Assembly: GCA_958370325.1 (NCBI GenBank)
Contig: CATXJW010000012.1
Coordinates: 1 to 51,618, forward strand
DNA: 51,618 nucleotides
Reading direction: 5' to 3'
Source: an uncultured Collinsella sp.
GTDB taxonomy: Bacteria > Actinomycetota > Coriobacteriia > Coriobacteriales > Coriobacteriaceae
This document shows, one piece after another, positions 40,983 to 48,106 of the stretch (within the stretch, counting starts at the first letter, position 1; each line of letters opens with the position of its first letter). The position numbers were made by a program, and so were the translations under genes. The notes beneath the pieces were generated by a model. The model worked only from the letters and a program-made list of their open reading frames with translations. It did no database searches and was not told where the DNA came from.

Positions 40983-41393
40983 CTATATAACGATTCCGCA
41001 ACAGTGGTCGATTTCGTGTTGGATGATCTCGGCGGTGTAGCCCGAGAAGTTTTTGATGCGGTGGACGAAGTTCTCGTCCAGATACTCCACCTTAATGCGG
41101 CGATAACGGGTACAGGGGCGCTCTCCAACCAGCGAAAGGCATCCTTCGCTCGTCTGATAGGCATTGACCTGCTCAAGAATTTGAGGGTTGTACATCAGGA
41201 GCGCCCTGTTGCCGTCCTTTACGCAGATGATGCGTTTGCGCACGCCAATCATATTGGCGGCGAGGCCCACGCACTCGTGCTCATGCTCATGGAGCGTATC
41301 CAGGAGGTCCTGCCCGGTCACGGCGTCATCGGGGCCCGCGTCTTCGGAAGGCAGGCGCAAAAAGAACTCGGATTTCATGATGGGTTTGATCAT
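40983..41393 (-). CDS. Peptide deformylase
   Basis: A 136-residue PDF. Motif 1 is VGLAANMIG (Met for the usual Gln), motif 2 is the canonical EGCLS, and motif 3 is the canonical IQHEIDHCCG, giving the Cys and two His metal ligands and the catalytic Glu. It removes the N-formyl group from new proteins. It is short compared with type I enzymes (about 165 aa), lacking a C-terminal extension. AAGGAG stands before ATG 41393. A divergent relative without the Glu is at 33273-33692. Confidence 0.82.
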   Translation of the reverse strand: MIKPIMKSEFFLRLPSEDAGPDDAVTGQDLLDTLHEHEHECVGLAANMIGVRKRIICVKDGNRALLMYNPQILEQVNAYQTSEGCLSLVGERPCTRYRRIKVEYLDENFVHRIKNFSGYTAEIIQHEIDHCCGIVI

Positions 41394-41607
41394 GGCGGGC
41401 TCCTTAAGGTGGACATGATTGGTTCAGGCCATGATACCGCGACATGTCGCATTAATGTGTGCACATAGATTCTGCAGCTAGATTGGATGGCGACACCATA
41501 AACTAATGGACGTTTTGCCGAGAGGCATGAATGTATAAAGCGCAAAGAGTGCGCGACGGGCCCCGCGAATGGGGCGATGATGCCCGAGAGGGCCAAGAAG
41601 GAGTCTC

Positions 41608-42519
41608 ATGTCTGAGAACGAAGAGATCATGAACGAGACCGAGAACGAGACCATGGCTGCCGAGGTTGAGGCAGTCGAGACCGTGGAGACCGAAGCTGCT
41701 GAGGTTGAGGCTGCTGACGAGGTTTCCGCCGAGGAGGAGGCCGAGGTTGTCGAGGCCGCCGCTGATTACGATGACGAAGAGCTGATGGACAAGATGCAGA
41801 AGGCCGCTCGCCTGCTGCGTAGCCGTCGCTTTGCTATTTCCAAGGAGGAGGAGGCCAAGGCCGAGCGCATGGCGAACATCGAGCGCGCCATCAAGCTTCT
41901 TGACCTCAAGCCCAAGATGGAGCAGAAGGAAATGTCCGACCTGCTGGGCATGCGCCTTCGTGAGCTCGATGGCCTGATGGCCGAGGCCGAGGCTGCCGAT
42001 CTGGTCGGCCGCATCGACGACGCCGAGGGCGATATGCGCAAGATCGTTGTCTTCGCTGCCGAGGATGCCGCTGAGGGCCTGACCGAGCTTGCCAACAAGA
42101 AGGAGAAGCTCCTGCCCGAGCTTTCTTACGAGGAGGCCACCGAGCTGATGGCCGCTCTCGATAAGGTTATCGCTCCGCTCGTCGCCATGGGCCTGGACGA
42201 GGACCGCGGTCCTCGCGGCGGCCGTGACGATCGCGGTGGCCGTGGCGGCGACCGTGGCGGCCGCGGCGGCTTTGGCGATCGCGGTGGCCGTGGTGGCGAC
42301 CGTGGCGGTCGTGGTGGCGATCGCGGCGGCCGTGGCGGCTTTGGCGATCGCGGCGGCGACCGTGGCGGTCGCGGCGGCTTTGGTGGCAACCGTGGTGGCT
42401 ATGGCGACCGCGGCGGCAACCGTGGCGGCTTTGGCGGCAACCGTGGTAACGACCGCGGCGGTCGTGGTGGCGATCGTGGCGGCCGCAACGGTGGCGGCTT
42501 CCGCGGCAACCGTTTCTAA
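41608..42519 (+). CDS. Acidic protein with winged-helix-like core and RGG-repeat tail
   Basis: A 303-residue three-part protein. Residues 1-60 are Glu/Ala-rich and acidic. Residues about 60-195 are helical with a winged-helix-like stretch (IERAIKLLDLKPKMEQKEM, then SDLLGMRLRELDGLMAEAEA). Residues about 200-303 consist almost only of DRGGRGG, GFGDRGG and GFGGNRGG repeats. RGG boxes bind RNA and can drive condensation, so an RNA-binding role is the best inference. AAGGAG lies 4 nt before the ATG. The repeat DNA keeps one frame throughout. The structured element copy 2 begins 4 nt after the stop. Confidence 0.75.
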   Translation: MSENEEIMNETENETMAAEVEAVETVETEAAEVEAADEVSAEEEAEVVEAAADYDDEELMDKMQKAARLLRSRRFAISKEEEAKAERMANIERAIKLLDLKPKMEQKEMSDLLGMRLRELDGLMAEAEAADLVGRIDDAEGDMRKIVVFAAEDAAEGLTELANKKEKLLPELSYEEATELMAALDKVIAPLVAMGLDEDRGPRGGRDDRGGRGGDRGGRGGFGDRGGRGGDRGGRGGDRGGRGGFGDRGGDRGGRGGFGGNRGGYGDRGGNRGGFGGNRGNDRGGRGGDRGGRNGGGFRGNRF

Positions 42520-42522
42520 TTA

Positions 42523-42683
42523 GTTACGCGGTTCTACGAACCGCGTAACCAGTTGACGCTGCAAACGCCCCTAAGCGGCAATCTGACGTTCAATTTCAAG
42601 GGCGCGACCATAAGGTCAGCGCCCTTTCATTTCGCGTCACCTTGCTCGCTTAGGGGCGTTTTCGCTGACTTATGCTCAACCTG
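42523..42683. ncRNA. Long structured element, copy 2 (covaries with 17512-17676)
   Basis: It opens with the hairpin GTTACGCGGTTC / GAACCGCGTAAC. The outer stem is CAGTTGA (42550) / TCAACCTG (42676, one bulge). The middle stem is CGCCCCTAAGCG (42566) / CGCTTAGGGGCG (42647). The inner stem is GGGCGC-GACC, loop ATAA, GGTC-A-GCGCCC (42600-42624). The segments GCTGCAAA, GGCAATCTG, TTTCAA, CACCTTGC and TTTTCGCTGAC match copy 1, as does the unpaired A in the inner stem. It lies between convergent genes. Strand and function unknown. Confidence 0.6.
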
Positions 42684-42710
42684 CGGTGTTGTCTTGCTCC
42701 GGGGGTGGCA

Positions 42711-42816
42711 GTTGGGGACGTTCCTTTTCTGCCGGTAGTTTGGGACACTCCTTGTCAGGTAGTCATTGGGGACGTTCTTGTTTGACTAGTCGTTTAAGAA
42801 CGTCCCCAACGACTAC
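42711..42816. repeat. Palindromic repeat, type D, with two degenerate heads
   Basis: The complete unit is 42759-42816: 21-nt arms GTAGTCATTGGGGACGTTCTT and AAGAACGTCCCCAACGACTAC with one mismatch and a 16-nt loop. Before it lie two partial heads, GTTGGGGACGTTCC (42711) and TTTGGGACACTCC (42739). The GGGAC core is shared with types A-C. Confidence 0.8.
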
Positions 42817-42825
42817 ATGGGATGA

Positions 42826-42885
42826 GAGTGGATAATCTCCCGGTTTGAGCCTGCATTCAAGCTCAAAGTGGGAGATTATCCACTC
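42826..42885. repeat. 60-nt double-stem hairpin
   Basis: Outer stem GAGTGGATAATCTCCC / GGGAGATTATCCACTC (16 bp, perfect) and inner stem TTTGAGC / GCTCAAA. It stands alone in the gap between the RGG protein and pdxT. It may act as a terminator of pdxT transcription or be another dispersed repeat. Confidence 0.7.
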
Positions 42886-42929
42886 CCATTTGTTGTATGT
42901 CCGAAAATCCACGCTCGTTTAAATTCTGC

Positions 42930-43517
42930 CTACATTTGCAGGAACAGTTCGTGGAGGCGGGTGTCTTCGTCGAGCTCGGGGTGGAAGGTGACGCCGAGCT
43001 GGTTGCCTTGGCGGGCGGCGACGATGCGGCCATCGACTTCGGCCAGGGCCTCGGCATCGCCGTGCACCTCAACGATGCGGGGTGCACGGATAAACGTCAG
43101 CGGCACTTCACCGTCGATGCCCGACACCTGGCCCTTGGTGCGAAAACTGCCGAGCTGCCTGCCGTAGGCATTGCGCTCGACAAGTACATCCATGGTTGCC
43201 AAACGCGGCGTGCCCTTATCGTCATGGGCGGCAAGATCGTGAGCCAGCAGAATCAGGCCGGCGCAGGTGCCCAGGACGGGCATACCTTCAGCGATACGGG
43301 CACGAAGCTCCTCGAGCATGCCCAACTCATCAAGCAGCTTCCCTTGAACGGTAGACTCGCCGCCGGGAAGTACCAGGCGATCAAAATCCTGCTGCAAATC
43401 GGCCGCCTGCCTCAGCTCGATACAACGTGCGCCCAGCTCGGACAATCTTGCCTCGTGCTCGGCAAAAGCGCCCTGGACCGCCAGCACGGCGACCGTTTGG
43501 TCTGCATAATCGCTCAT
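42930..43517 (-). CDS. pdxT: Pyridoxal 5'-phosphate synthase glutaminase subunit
   Basis: A 195-residue class I glutaminase that feeds ammonia to PdxS. It has VAVLAVQGAFAEHEARL, LVLPGGEST (oxyanion region), the nucleophile Cys in VLGTCAGLILLA and the His-Glu pair in GVTFHPELDED. Length and motifs are standard. It follows pdxS by 20 nt on the same strand, forming the PLP synthase operon. Confidence 0.93.
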   Translation of the reverse strand: MSDYADQTVAVLAVQGAFAEHEARLSELGARCIELRQAADLQQDFDRLVLPGGESTVQGKLLDELGMLEELRARIAEGMPVLGTCAGLILLAHDLAAHDDKGTPRLATMDVLVERNAYGRQLGSFRTKGQVSGIDGEVPLTFIRAPRIVEVHGDAEALAEVDGRIVAARQGNQLGVTFHPELDEDTRLHELFLQM

Positions 43518-43537
43518 GTGCGATCCTTTCTGCTGGA

Positions 43538-44428
43538 CTAGCGCCCGCGCTCCTCCATGATGATCTCGATTTCGTCGGCGTTGATGCCCACCATGGCCTC
43601 GCCCAGGTCCTCCGAAAGCTCGGCGATGAGCTTGGCGTCGGTGAAGTTTGCCACGGCCTTGACGATGGCGGCGGCGCGCTTGGCGGGGTCGCCGCTCTTA
43701 AAGATGCCCGAGCCAACAAAGACGCCCTCGGCGCCCAGCTGCATCATCAGCGCGGCGTCGGCGGGGGTCGCGACTCCGCCGGCGGCAAAGTTTACGACGG
43801 GGAGCTTGCCCGTGGCATGGACCTCGCGCACCAGCTCGACCGGAACCTGCAGCTGCTTGGCTGCCTCAAAGAGCTCGTCGTCGCGCAGAGCAACAACGTC
43901 GCGGATCTGCTTTTGGATCTTGCGCATATGGCGCACGGCCTGAACGACGTCGCCCGTGCCCGGCTCGCCCTTGGTACGAATCATCGTGGCGCCCTCGGCA
44001 ACACGGCGCAACGCCTCGCCCAGATCGCGGGCGCCGCAGACAAACGGCACGTCAAACTGGGTCTTGTCGATGTGATAGACATCATCGGCGGGGGAGAGGA
44101 CCTCGGATTCGTCGATGTAGTCGATTTCGATGGCCTGCAGGATCTGCGCCTCGACAATGTGGCCGATGCGGCACTTGGCCATAACGGGGATGGAGACGGC
44201 CTCCTGGATGCCCTTGATCATCTTGGGGTCGCTCATGCGCGAGACGCCGCCTGCGGCACGGATATCGGCCGGAATGCGCTCGAGTGCCATGACGGCGCAG
44301 GCGCCCGCCTCCTCGGCGATGCGTGCCTGCTCGGGCGTGGTGACGTCCATGATGACGCCGCCCTTGAGCATCTGCGCGAGCTCGCGATTGAGTTTGACGC
44401 GATCGGCCTTGCTGGTCTGTTCTGCCAT
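43538..44428 (-). CDS. pdxS: Pyridoxal 5'-phosphate synthase lyase subunit
   Basis: A 296-residue TIM barrel that makes PLP from ribose 5-phosphate, glyceraldehyde 3-phosphate and ammonia. It has KGGVIMDVTTPEQARIAEEA, VMALERIPADIRAAGGVSRM, IPVMAKCRIGH with the catalytic lysine, YIDESEVLSPAD, FVCGARDLGEALRR and FAAGGVATPADAALMMQLG. ATG 44428 has AAGGGAG upstream; an earlier ATG at 44470 would add a leader that includes this site. It is divergent from pdxR. Confidence 0.95.
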   Translation of the reverse strand: MAEQTSKADRVKLNRELAQMLKGGVIMDVTTPEQARIAEEAGACAVMALERIPADIRAAGGVSRMSDPKMIKGIQEAVSIPVMAKCRIGHIVEAQILQAIEIDYIDESEVLSPADDVYHIDKTQFDVPFVCGARDLGEALRRVAEGATMIRTKGEPGTGDVVQAVRHMRKIQKQIRDVVALRDDELFEAAKQLQVPVELVREVHATGKLPVVNFAAGGVATPADAALMMQLGAEGVFVGSGIFKSGDPAKRAAAIVKAVANFTDAKLIAELSEDLGEAMVGINADEIEIIMEERGR

Positions 44429-44520
44429 GGTTGCTCCCTTGGTTGGCATGTGCATTGCTTGACGGAACATCCTATCGGGGAGCTGGGTATGGCGAAATAC
44501 TCAGTTTTCGAGATAATAAC

Positions 44521-44562
44521 AAGGTCAGACTAATGCCAGATTGAATGATTCGATAAGGTCAG
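44521..44562. promoter_or_regulatory. Direct repeats AAGGTCAG in the pdxR-pdxS promoter region
   Basis: AAGGTCAG at 44521-44528 and 44555-44562, 34 bp apart, just upstream of pdxR. PdxR regulators in other actinobacteria bind direct repeats in the equivalent place, so this is a likely PdxR site. Confidence 0.5.
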
Positions 44563-44573
44563 GTGATAGACCC

Positions 44574-45989
44574 ATGCTTGACTACAATTTGGAAAATCGC
44601 GGCGAAGCATCGCTTTATGAGTATGTTTACCAGCAAATTCGCGATGATATTGTTGCCGGGCGCATTGCGGCAGGGGAGCATCTGCCGTCTAAGCGCGCCT
44701 TTGCGAGTCATCTGGGTATCAGTGTCATTACCATCGAGAATGCATATAGCCAGTTGCTTGCCGAGGGTTATATTTGCTCAATGCCGCGTCGCGGCTACTA
44801 CGCGTGCGAGCTTCCGGATGCGCCGGTTTTGGCTTTGGCTGCGGGGGATATCGACCGAGATGCTGTTCCTGTTGGTCCCAGCGCGCATGATGCCATGGGG
44901 CAGACAGAGCGATTCGACGCACTTTCTCCTTCCGCTTTGGAGGCGGCGCGGCTTTGGCAAAGTGCGCTACGGGCGACGCTGACGTCCGAAGACGAGCGTG
45001 AAATCTTTTCGCCCGCACCGGCGCAGGGCACCGCTCGACTGCGACGTGCGATTGCGCACCATCTGCGCGGGACAAGGGGCATGAATGTCAATCCCGACAA
45101 TATCGTTATCGGTGCGGGCGCCCAGCTGCTCGATACCATGTTGGTTCAGTTGCTTGGCGCGGACAAGGTGTATGCCGTCGAGGATCCAGGCTATTTGCGC
45201 TTGACGCGCATCTATCAGGCCATGGGTTGCGAAGTGCGGCATGTCCCGTTGGATGCTGAGGGCGTGGACTTGAGCGCGCTGCAGAAAACCGGGACCGATG
45301 TCCTTCATCTGATGCCGTCTCATCAGTATCCGACCGGTCTTGTGACGAGCATTGCACGTCGCTATGCGTTGCTGAGCTGGGCCGCCGAGCGGCCGGGTCG
45401 GTATCTCATCGAAGACGACTTTGATTGCGAGTTTCGCCTTGCCGGTAAGCCGATTCCCGCGCTCGCGTCGATCGATGCCGCTCAATCGGTCATCTATACC
45501 AACACGTTTTCGAAGAGCCTTTCATCGGCGTTGCGTTTGGCGTACATGGTGTTGCCCGATGAGCTGATGGAACGGTTTGGGCGCGACCTTGGTTTTTACG
45601 CTTCGTCGGTGAGCTCTGTTGACCAGGTCGCTTTAGCGCGCTTGCTGGAATCGGGTGATTACGAGCGGCATGTGAACCGCGTGCGCGTGCGTGCTCGCGA
45701 GGCACGCGATGGCCTGGCGTCGCTTGTACGGAAAGCGTTTCCGGCAGGGGAGGTCTCGATCGAGCATGCAGACGCGGGCCTTTACTGCACTGTTGCCCTG
45801 GCCGAGGACAAGGCGGGGGAGAGTTTCGCGAAGGCTCTCGCTGACGCTCGTATTTCCTATGTCAACATCGCCGATTGCCTGTGGACGGCTGATCGGGCAT
45901 CGACTAAGAACGCTCCATCTCGCGTCCTCATACAATACGACGACCTGAGCCCTCAGTCGCTCAGTGTTCTTCAAGAGCAGCTGCAATAA
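44574..45989 (+). CDS. pdxR: PdxR-type MocR/GntR transcriptional regulator
   Basis: A 471-residue MocR protein. The N-terminal GntR winged helix (LYEYVYQQIRDDIVAGRIAAG, EHLPSKRAFASHLGIS) is followed by an aminotransferase-fold domain (about 120-471) with GAQLLDTMLVQLLG, VEDPGYLRL, IEDDFDCEF and the PLP-binding lysine in NTFSKSLSSALRLAYM. Position divergent from pdxST supports the PdxR assignment: activator of PLP synthesis, sensing PLP. ATG 44574 follows AGGTGAT. Confidence 0.87.
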   Translation: MLDYNLENRGEASLYEYVYQQIRDDIVAGRIAAGEHLPSKRAFASHLGISVITIENAYSQLLAEGYICSMPRRGYYACELPDAPVLALAAGDIDRDAVPVGPSAHDAMGQTERFDALSPSALEAARLWQSALRATLTSEDEREIFSPAPAQGTARLRRAIAHHLRGTRGMNVNPDNIVIGAGAQLLDTMLVQLLGADKVYAVEDPGYLRLTRIYQAMGCEVRHVPLDAEGVDLSALQKTGTDVLHLMPSHQYPTGLVTSIARRYALLSWAAERPGRYLIEDDFDCEFRLAGKPIPALASIDAAQSVIYTNTFSKSLSSALRLAYMVLPDELMERFGRDLGFYASSVSSVDQVALARLLESGDYERHVNRVRVRAREARDGLASLVRKAFPAGEVSIEHADAGLYCTVALAEDKAGESFAKALADARISYVNIADCLWTADRASTKNAPSRVLIQYDDLSPQSLSVLQEQLQ

Positions 45990-46000
45990 GCCCACGAAGA

Positions 46001-46026
46001 AGGCCCGAACCATGCGGTCCGGGCCT
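46001..46026. terminator. Bidirectional terminator hairpin
   Basis: AGGCCCGAACC / GGTCCGGGCCT (one G-A mismatch in the arms) with an ATGC loop, between the convergent pdxR and rubrerythrin genes. Confidence 0.65.
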
Positions 46027-46060
46027 CATCGAGCTAGAGGTTATGTCTCAGGCAGTTGGC

Positions 46061-46621
46061 TTAGCCAAAGTAGCGCTTGAGCAGGCCAGCGAAAGCCTTG
46101 CCGTGGCGAGCTTCGTCGCGAGCCATCTCGTGCACGGTGTCGTGGATGGCATCGAGACCAGCGGCCTTGGCACGCTTGGCAAGATCGGTCTTGCCGGCGG
46201 TGGCGCCATTCTCGGCTTCAACGCGCATTTCGAGGTTCTTCTTGGTGGAGTCGGTCACGACCTCGCCCAGGAGCTCGGCGAACTTGGCGGCATGCTCTGC
46301 CTCCTCGTGGGCAGCCTTCTCCCAGTACAGGCCGATCTCGGGATAGCCCTCGCGATGAGCGACGCGAGCCATGGCCAGGTACATACCGACCTCAGAGCAC
46401 TCGCCCTCAAAGTTGGCGCGCAGGTCGGCAACGATGTCCTCGGAGACGCCCTCCATCTTGGCGACGCCTACGACGTGCTCAGCAGCCCACTCGAGCTGGC
46501 CCTCCTCCTGCTTCAGGAAACGAGAACCGGGAACACCGCACTGGGGGCACTTGAAGTCCTCGGGCAGCTGGTCGCCGTCGAACTCTTCCACATAACCGCA
46601 AACGGGGCAAACAAACTTCAT
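46061..46621 (-). CDS. Reverse rubrerythrin (NADH peroxidase type)
   Basis: A 186-residue protein with a rubredoxin domain at the N-terminus (FVCPVCGYVEEF, then FKCPQCGVPGSRF, four Cys) and a rubrerythrin di-iron domain after it (GECSEVGMYLAMARVAHREG, AAHEEAEHAAKFAELLGE, HEMARDEARHGKAFAGLL with ExxH ligands). The domain order is the reverse of classical rubrerythrin, as in peroxide-reducing proteins of anaerobes. It protects against H2O2 and oxygen. ATG 46621 has AAAGGA upstream; earlier starts are rejected by domain fit. Confidence 0.9.
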   Translation of the reverse strand: MKFVCPVCGYVEEFDGDQLPEDFKCPQCGVPGSRFLKQEEGQLEWAAEHVVGVAKMEGVSEDIVADLRANFEGECSEVGMYLAMARVAHREGYPEIGLYWEKAAHEEAEHAAKFAELLGEVVTDSTKKNLEMRVEAENGATAGKTDLAKRAKAAGLDAIHDTVHEMARDEARHGKAFAGLLKRYFG

Positions 46622-46843
46622 GATTCGATCCTTTCGATCGATGGCGATGGCGCGCTCGTCCGGTCCCGTAAGGGCCCTCTCCGGACGTGCGTCTTGACGG
46701 GTTCTATTATCCATAAATGCAACTAAATGTGAAGCCTATTAGGAATGATTTTTAATAAAACAATTTAAGCATGTGAAGATGTTGATTGATTAACGATTGG
46801 CAAGCCATATGCAGACGTCGATGAGTACAATCGGTCGAGCAAA

Positions 46844-46859
46844 TGTTGACCCATCAACA
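46844..46859. promoter_or_regulatory. TGTTGA/TCAACA dyad before the alcohol dehydrogenase gene
   Basis: Perfect 6-nt arms with a CCCA spacer, ending 18 nt before the ATG and next to the binding site. It is a possible operator or a hairpin that tunes translation. Confidence 0.3.
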
Positions 46860-46877
46860 AATGAGGGAGCTTCCTTT

Positions 46878-48098
46878 ATGCATCTAGCCCGTCGTGCCTG
46901 GTGCCGAACGTATCAAACGGTTTTTCGCATTGCATTGCCGGTGCTGCCCTATACCGAGCCACGCATTCTGGAGCACGCCGAGGATGTGCCCGCAGTGCTT
47001 CAGGCGCGTTCGATACAGCGGGTCCTTATCGTGACGGATCCCGGTATTGCCCGTCTAGGGCTCACGGCACCGCTCGAGACAGCGCTCGCGTCCAAGGGAA
47101 TTAGCGCTGCGGTCTATGCCGAAACACGTGCGAACCCCACGGTCTCGAATGTGGAGGAAGCGGCGTCTCTGTATCGAGCGCGCGTCTGCCAGGCCATTAT
47201 CGGCTTTGGTGGCGGTTCTGCCATGGACTGTGCCAAGGGCGTGGGGGCGCGCATCGCGCAACCCAACAAACCGATCAACAAGATGCGCGGCCTGCTGCGT
47301 GTCCATCGTCGCCTGCCGCTGCTCATCGCCGTTCCCACCACGGCGGGCACGGGAAGCGAGGTCACGCTTGCAGCGGTAATTACCGACGACGAGACGCACT
47401 ACAAGTACCCCATCAACGACTTTGTGCTGATCCCGCGCTATGCGGTGCACGACCCCGAGTTTACGCGCGGCCTGCCCGCCTCCATTACGGGGCAAACGGG
47501 CATGGACGCCCTGACGCATGCCGTCGAGGCCTTTATCGGGCGCAGCACCACGCCCTATACGCGCAAGATGGCGCGCCAGGCGGTGCAGCTCATCCACGAC
47601 AATTTGCTCGAGGCCTATGAGCACGGGGAGAACATGCGTGCGCGCCGCAATATGCTTTCGGCGGCGTATAAAGCGGGTGTTGCCTTTACGCGCTCCTATG
47701 TTGGATACGTCCATGCCGTCGCGCACAGCCTGGGCGGGCGTTACGGGATTCCCCACGGCTTGGCCAACGCCATCATCTTGCCGCACATGCTTCGTGCCTA
47801 TGGCGAAGCCGCTGCTCCTAAACTCGCCGATCTCGCCCGCATGGCCGGTATCGCGCCGGCTAACGCGCAGGACAGCCTGGCGGCCGAGGCCTTTATCGAT
47901 TGGGTCGACCGCATGAATGCCGCCTTGGGCATTCCCGAATATGTGACGGGCATTCGCCGCTCCGACATTCCCAAAATGGCGGCACATGCCGATGCCGAGG
48001 CCAATCCGCTGTACCCCGTTCCGCTTTTGATGGACCGCCTGGAGCTCGAGCATATGTACGAAGTTGTTGCAGGTGGTATGTTTGAGGACGAGAACTAG
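46878..48098 (+). CDS. Iron-containing alcohol dehydrogenase
   Basis: A 406-residue group III alcohol dehydrogenase. The NAD-binding motif is IIGFGGGSAMDCAKG, then VPTTAGTGSEVTLAAVI. The metal site lies in GQTGMDALTHAVEAFIG and GYVHAVAHSLGGRYGIPHGLANAIILP, with Asp and three His. It interconverts alcohols and aldehydes with NAD(P)H. ATG 46878 with GAGGGAG upstream was preferred to 46797. The aldehyde dehydrogenase gene follows after 8 nt, so together they convert an alcohol to an acid or the reverse. Confidence 0.9.
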   Translation: MHLARRAWCRTYQTVFRIALPVLPYTEPRILEHAEDVPAVLQARSIQRVLIVTDPGIARLGLTAPLETALASKGISAAVYAETRANPTVSNVEEAASLYRARVCQAIIGFGGGSAMDCAKGVGARIAQPNKPINKMRGLLRVHRRLPLLIAVPTTAGTGSEVTLAAVITDDETHYKYPINDFVLIPRYAVHDPEFTRGLPASITGQTGMDALTHAVEAFIGRSTTPYTRKMARQAVQLIHDNLLEAYEHGENMRARRNMLSAAYKAGVAFTRSYVGYVHAVAHSLGGRYGIPHGLANAIILPHMLRAYGEAAAPKLADLARMAGIAPANAQDSLAAEAFIDWVDRMNAALGIPEYVTGIRRSDIPKMAAHADAEANPLYPVPLLMDRLELEHMYEVVAGGMFEDEN

Positions 48099-48106
48099 GA
48101 GGGTCC

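Noticed and set aside
42200..42519. Short regular repeats that could suggest a CRISPR array or tandem DNA repeat
   Set aside because: They are in-frame codons for RGG repeats (GGC/CGT rich) inside a good coding sequence, with no spacers.
42224..42523. 99-codon Ala/Val-rich frame overlapping the RGG gene
   Set aside because: A frame-shifted reading of the RGG repeat DNA; low complexity and no start signal.
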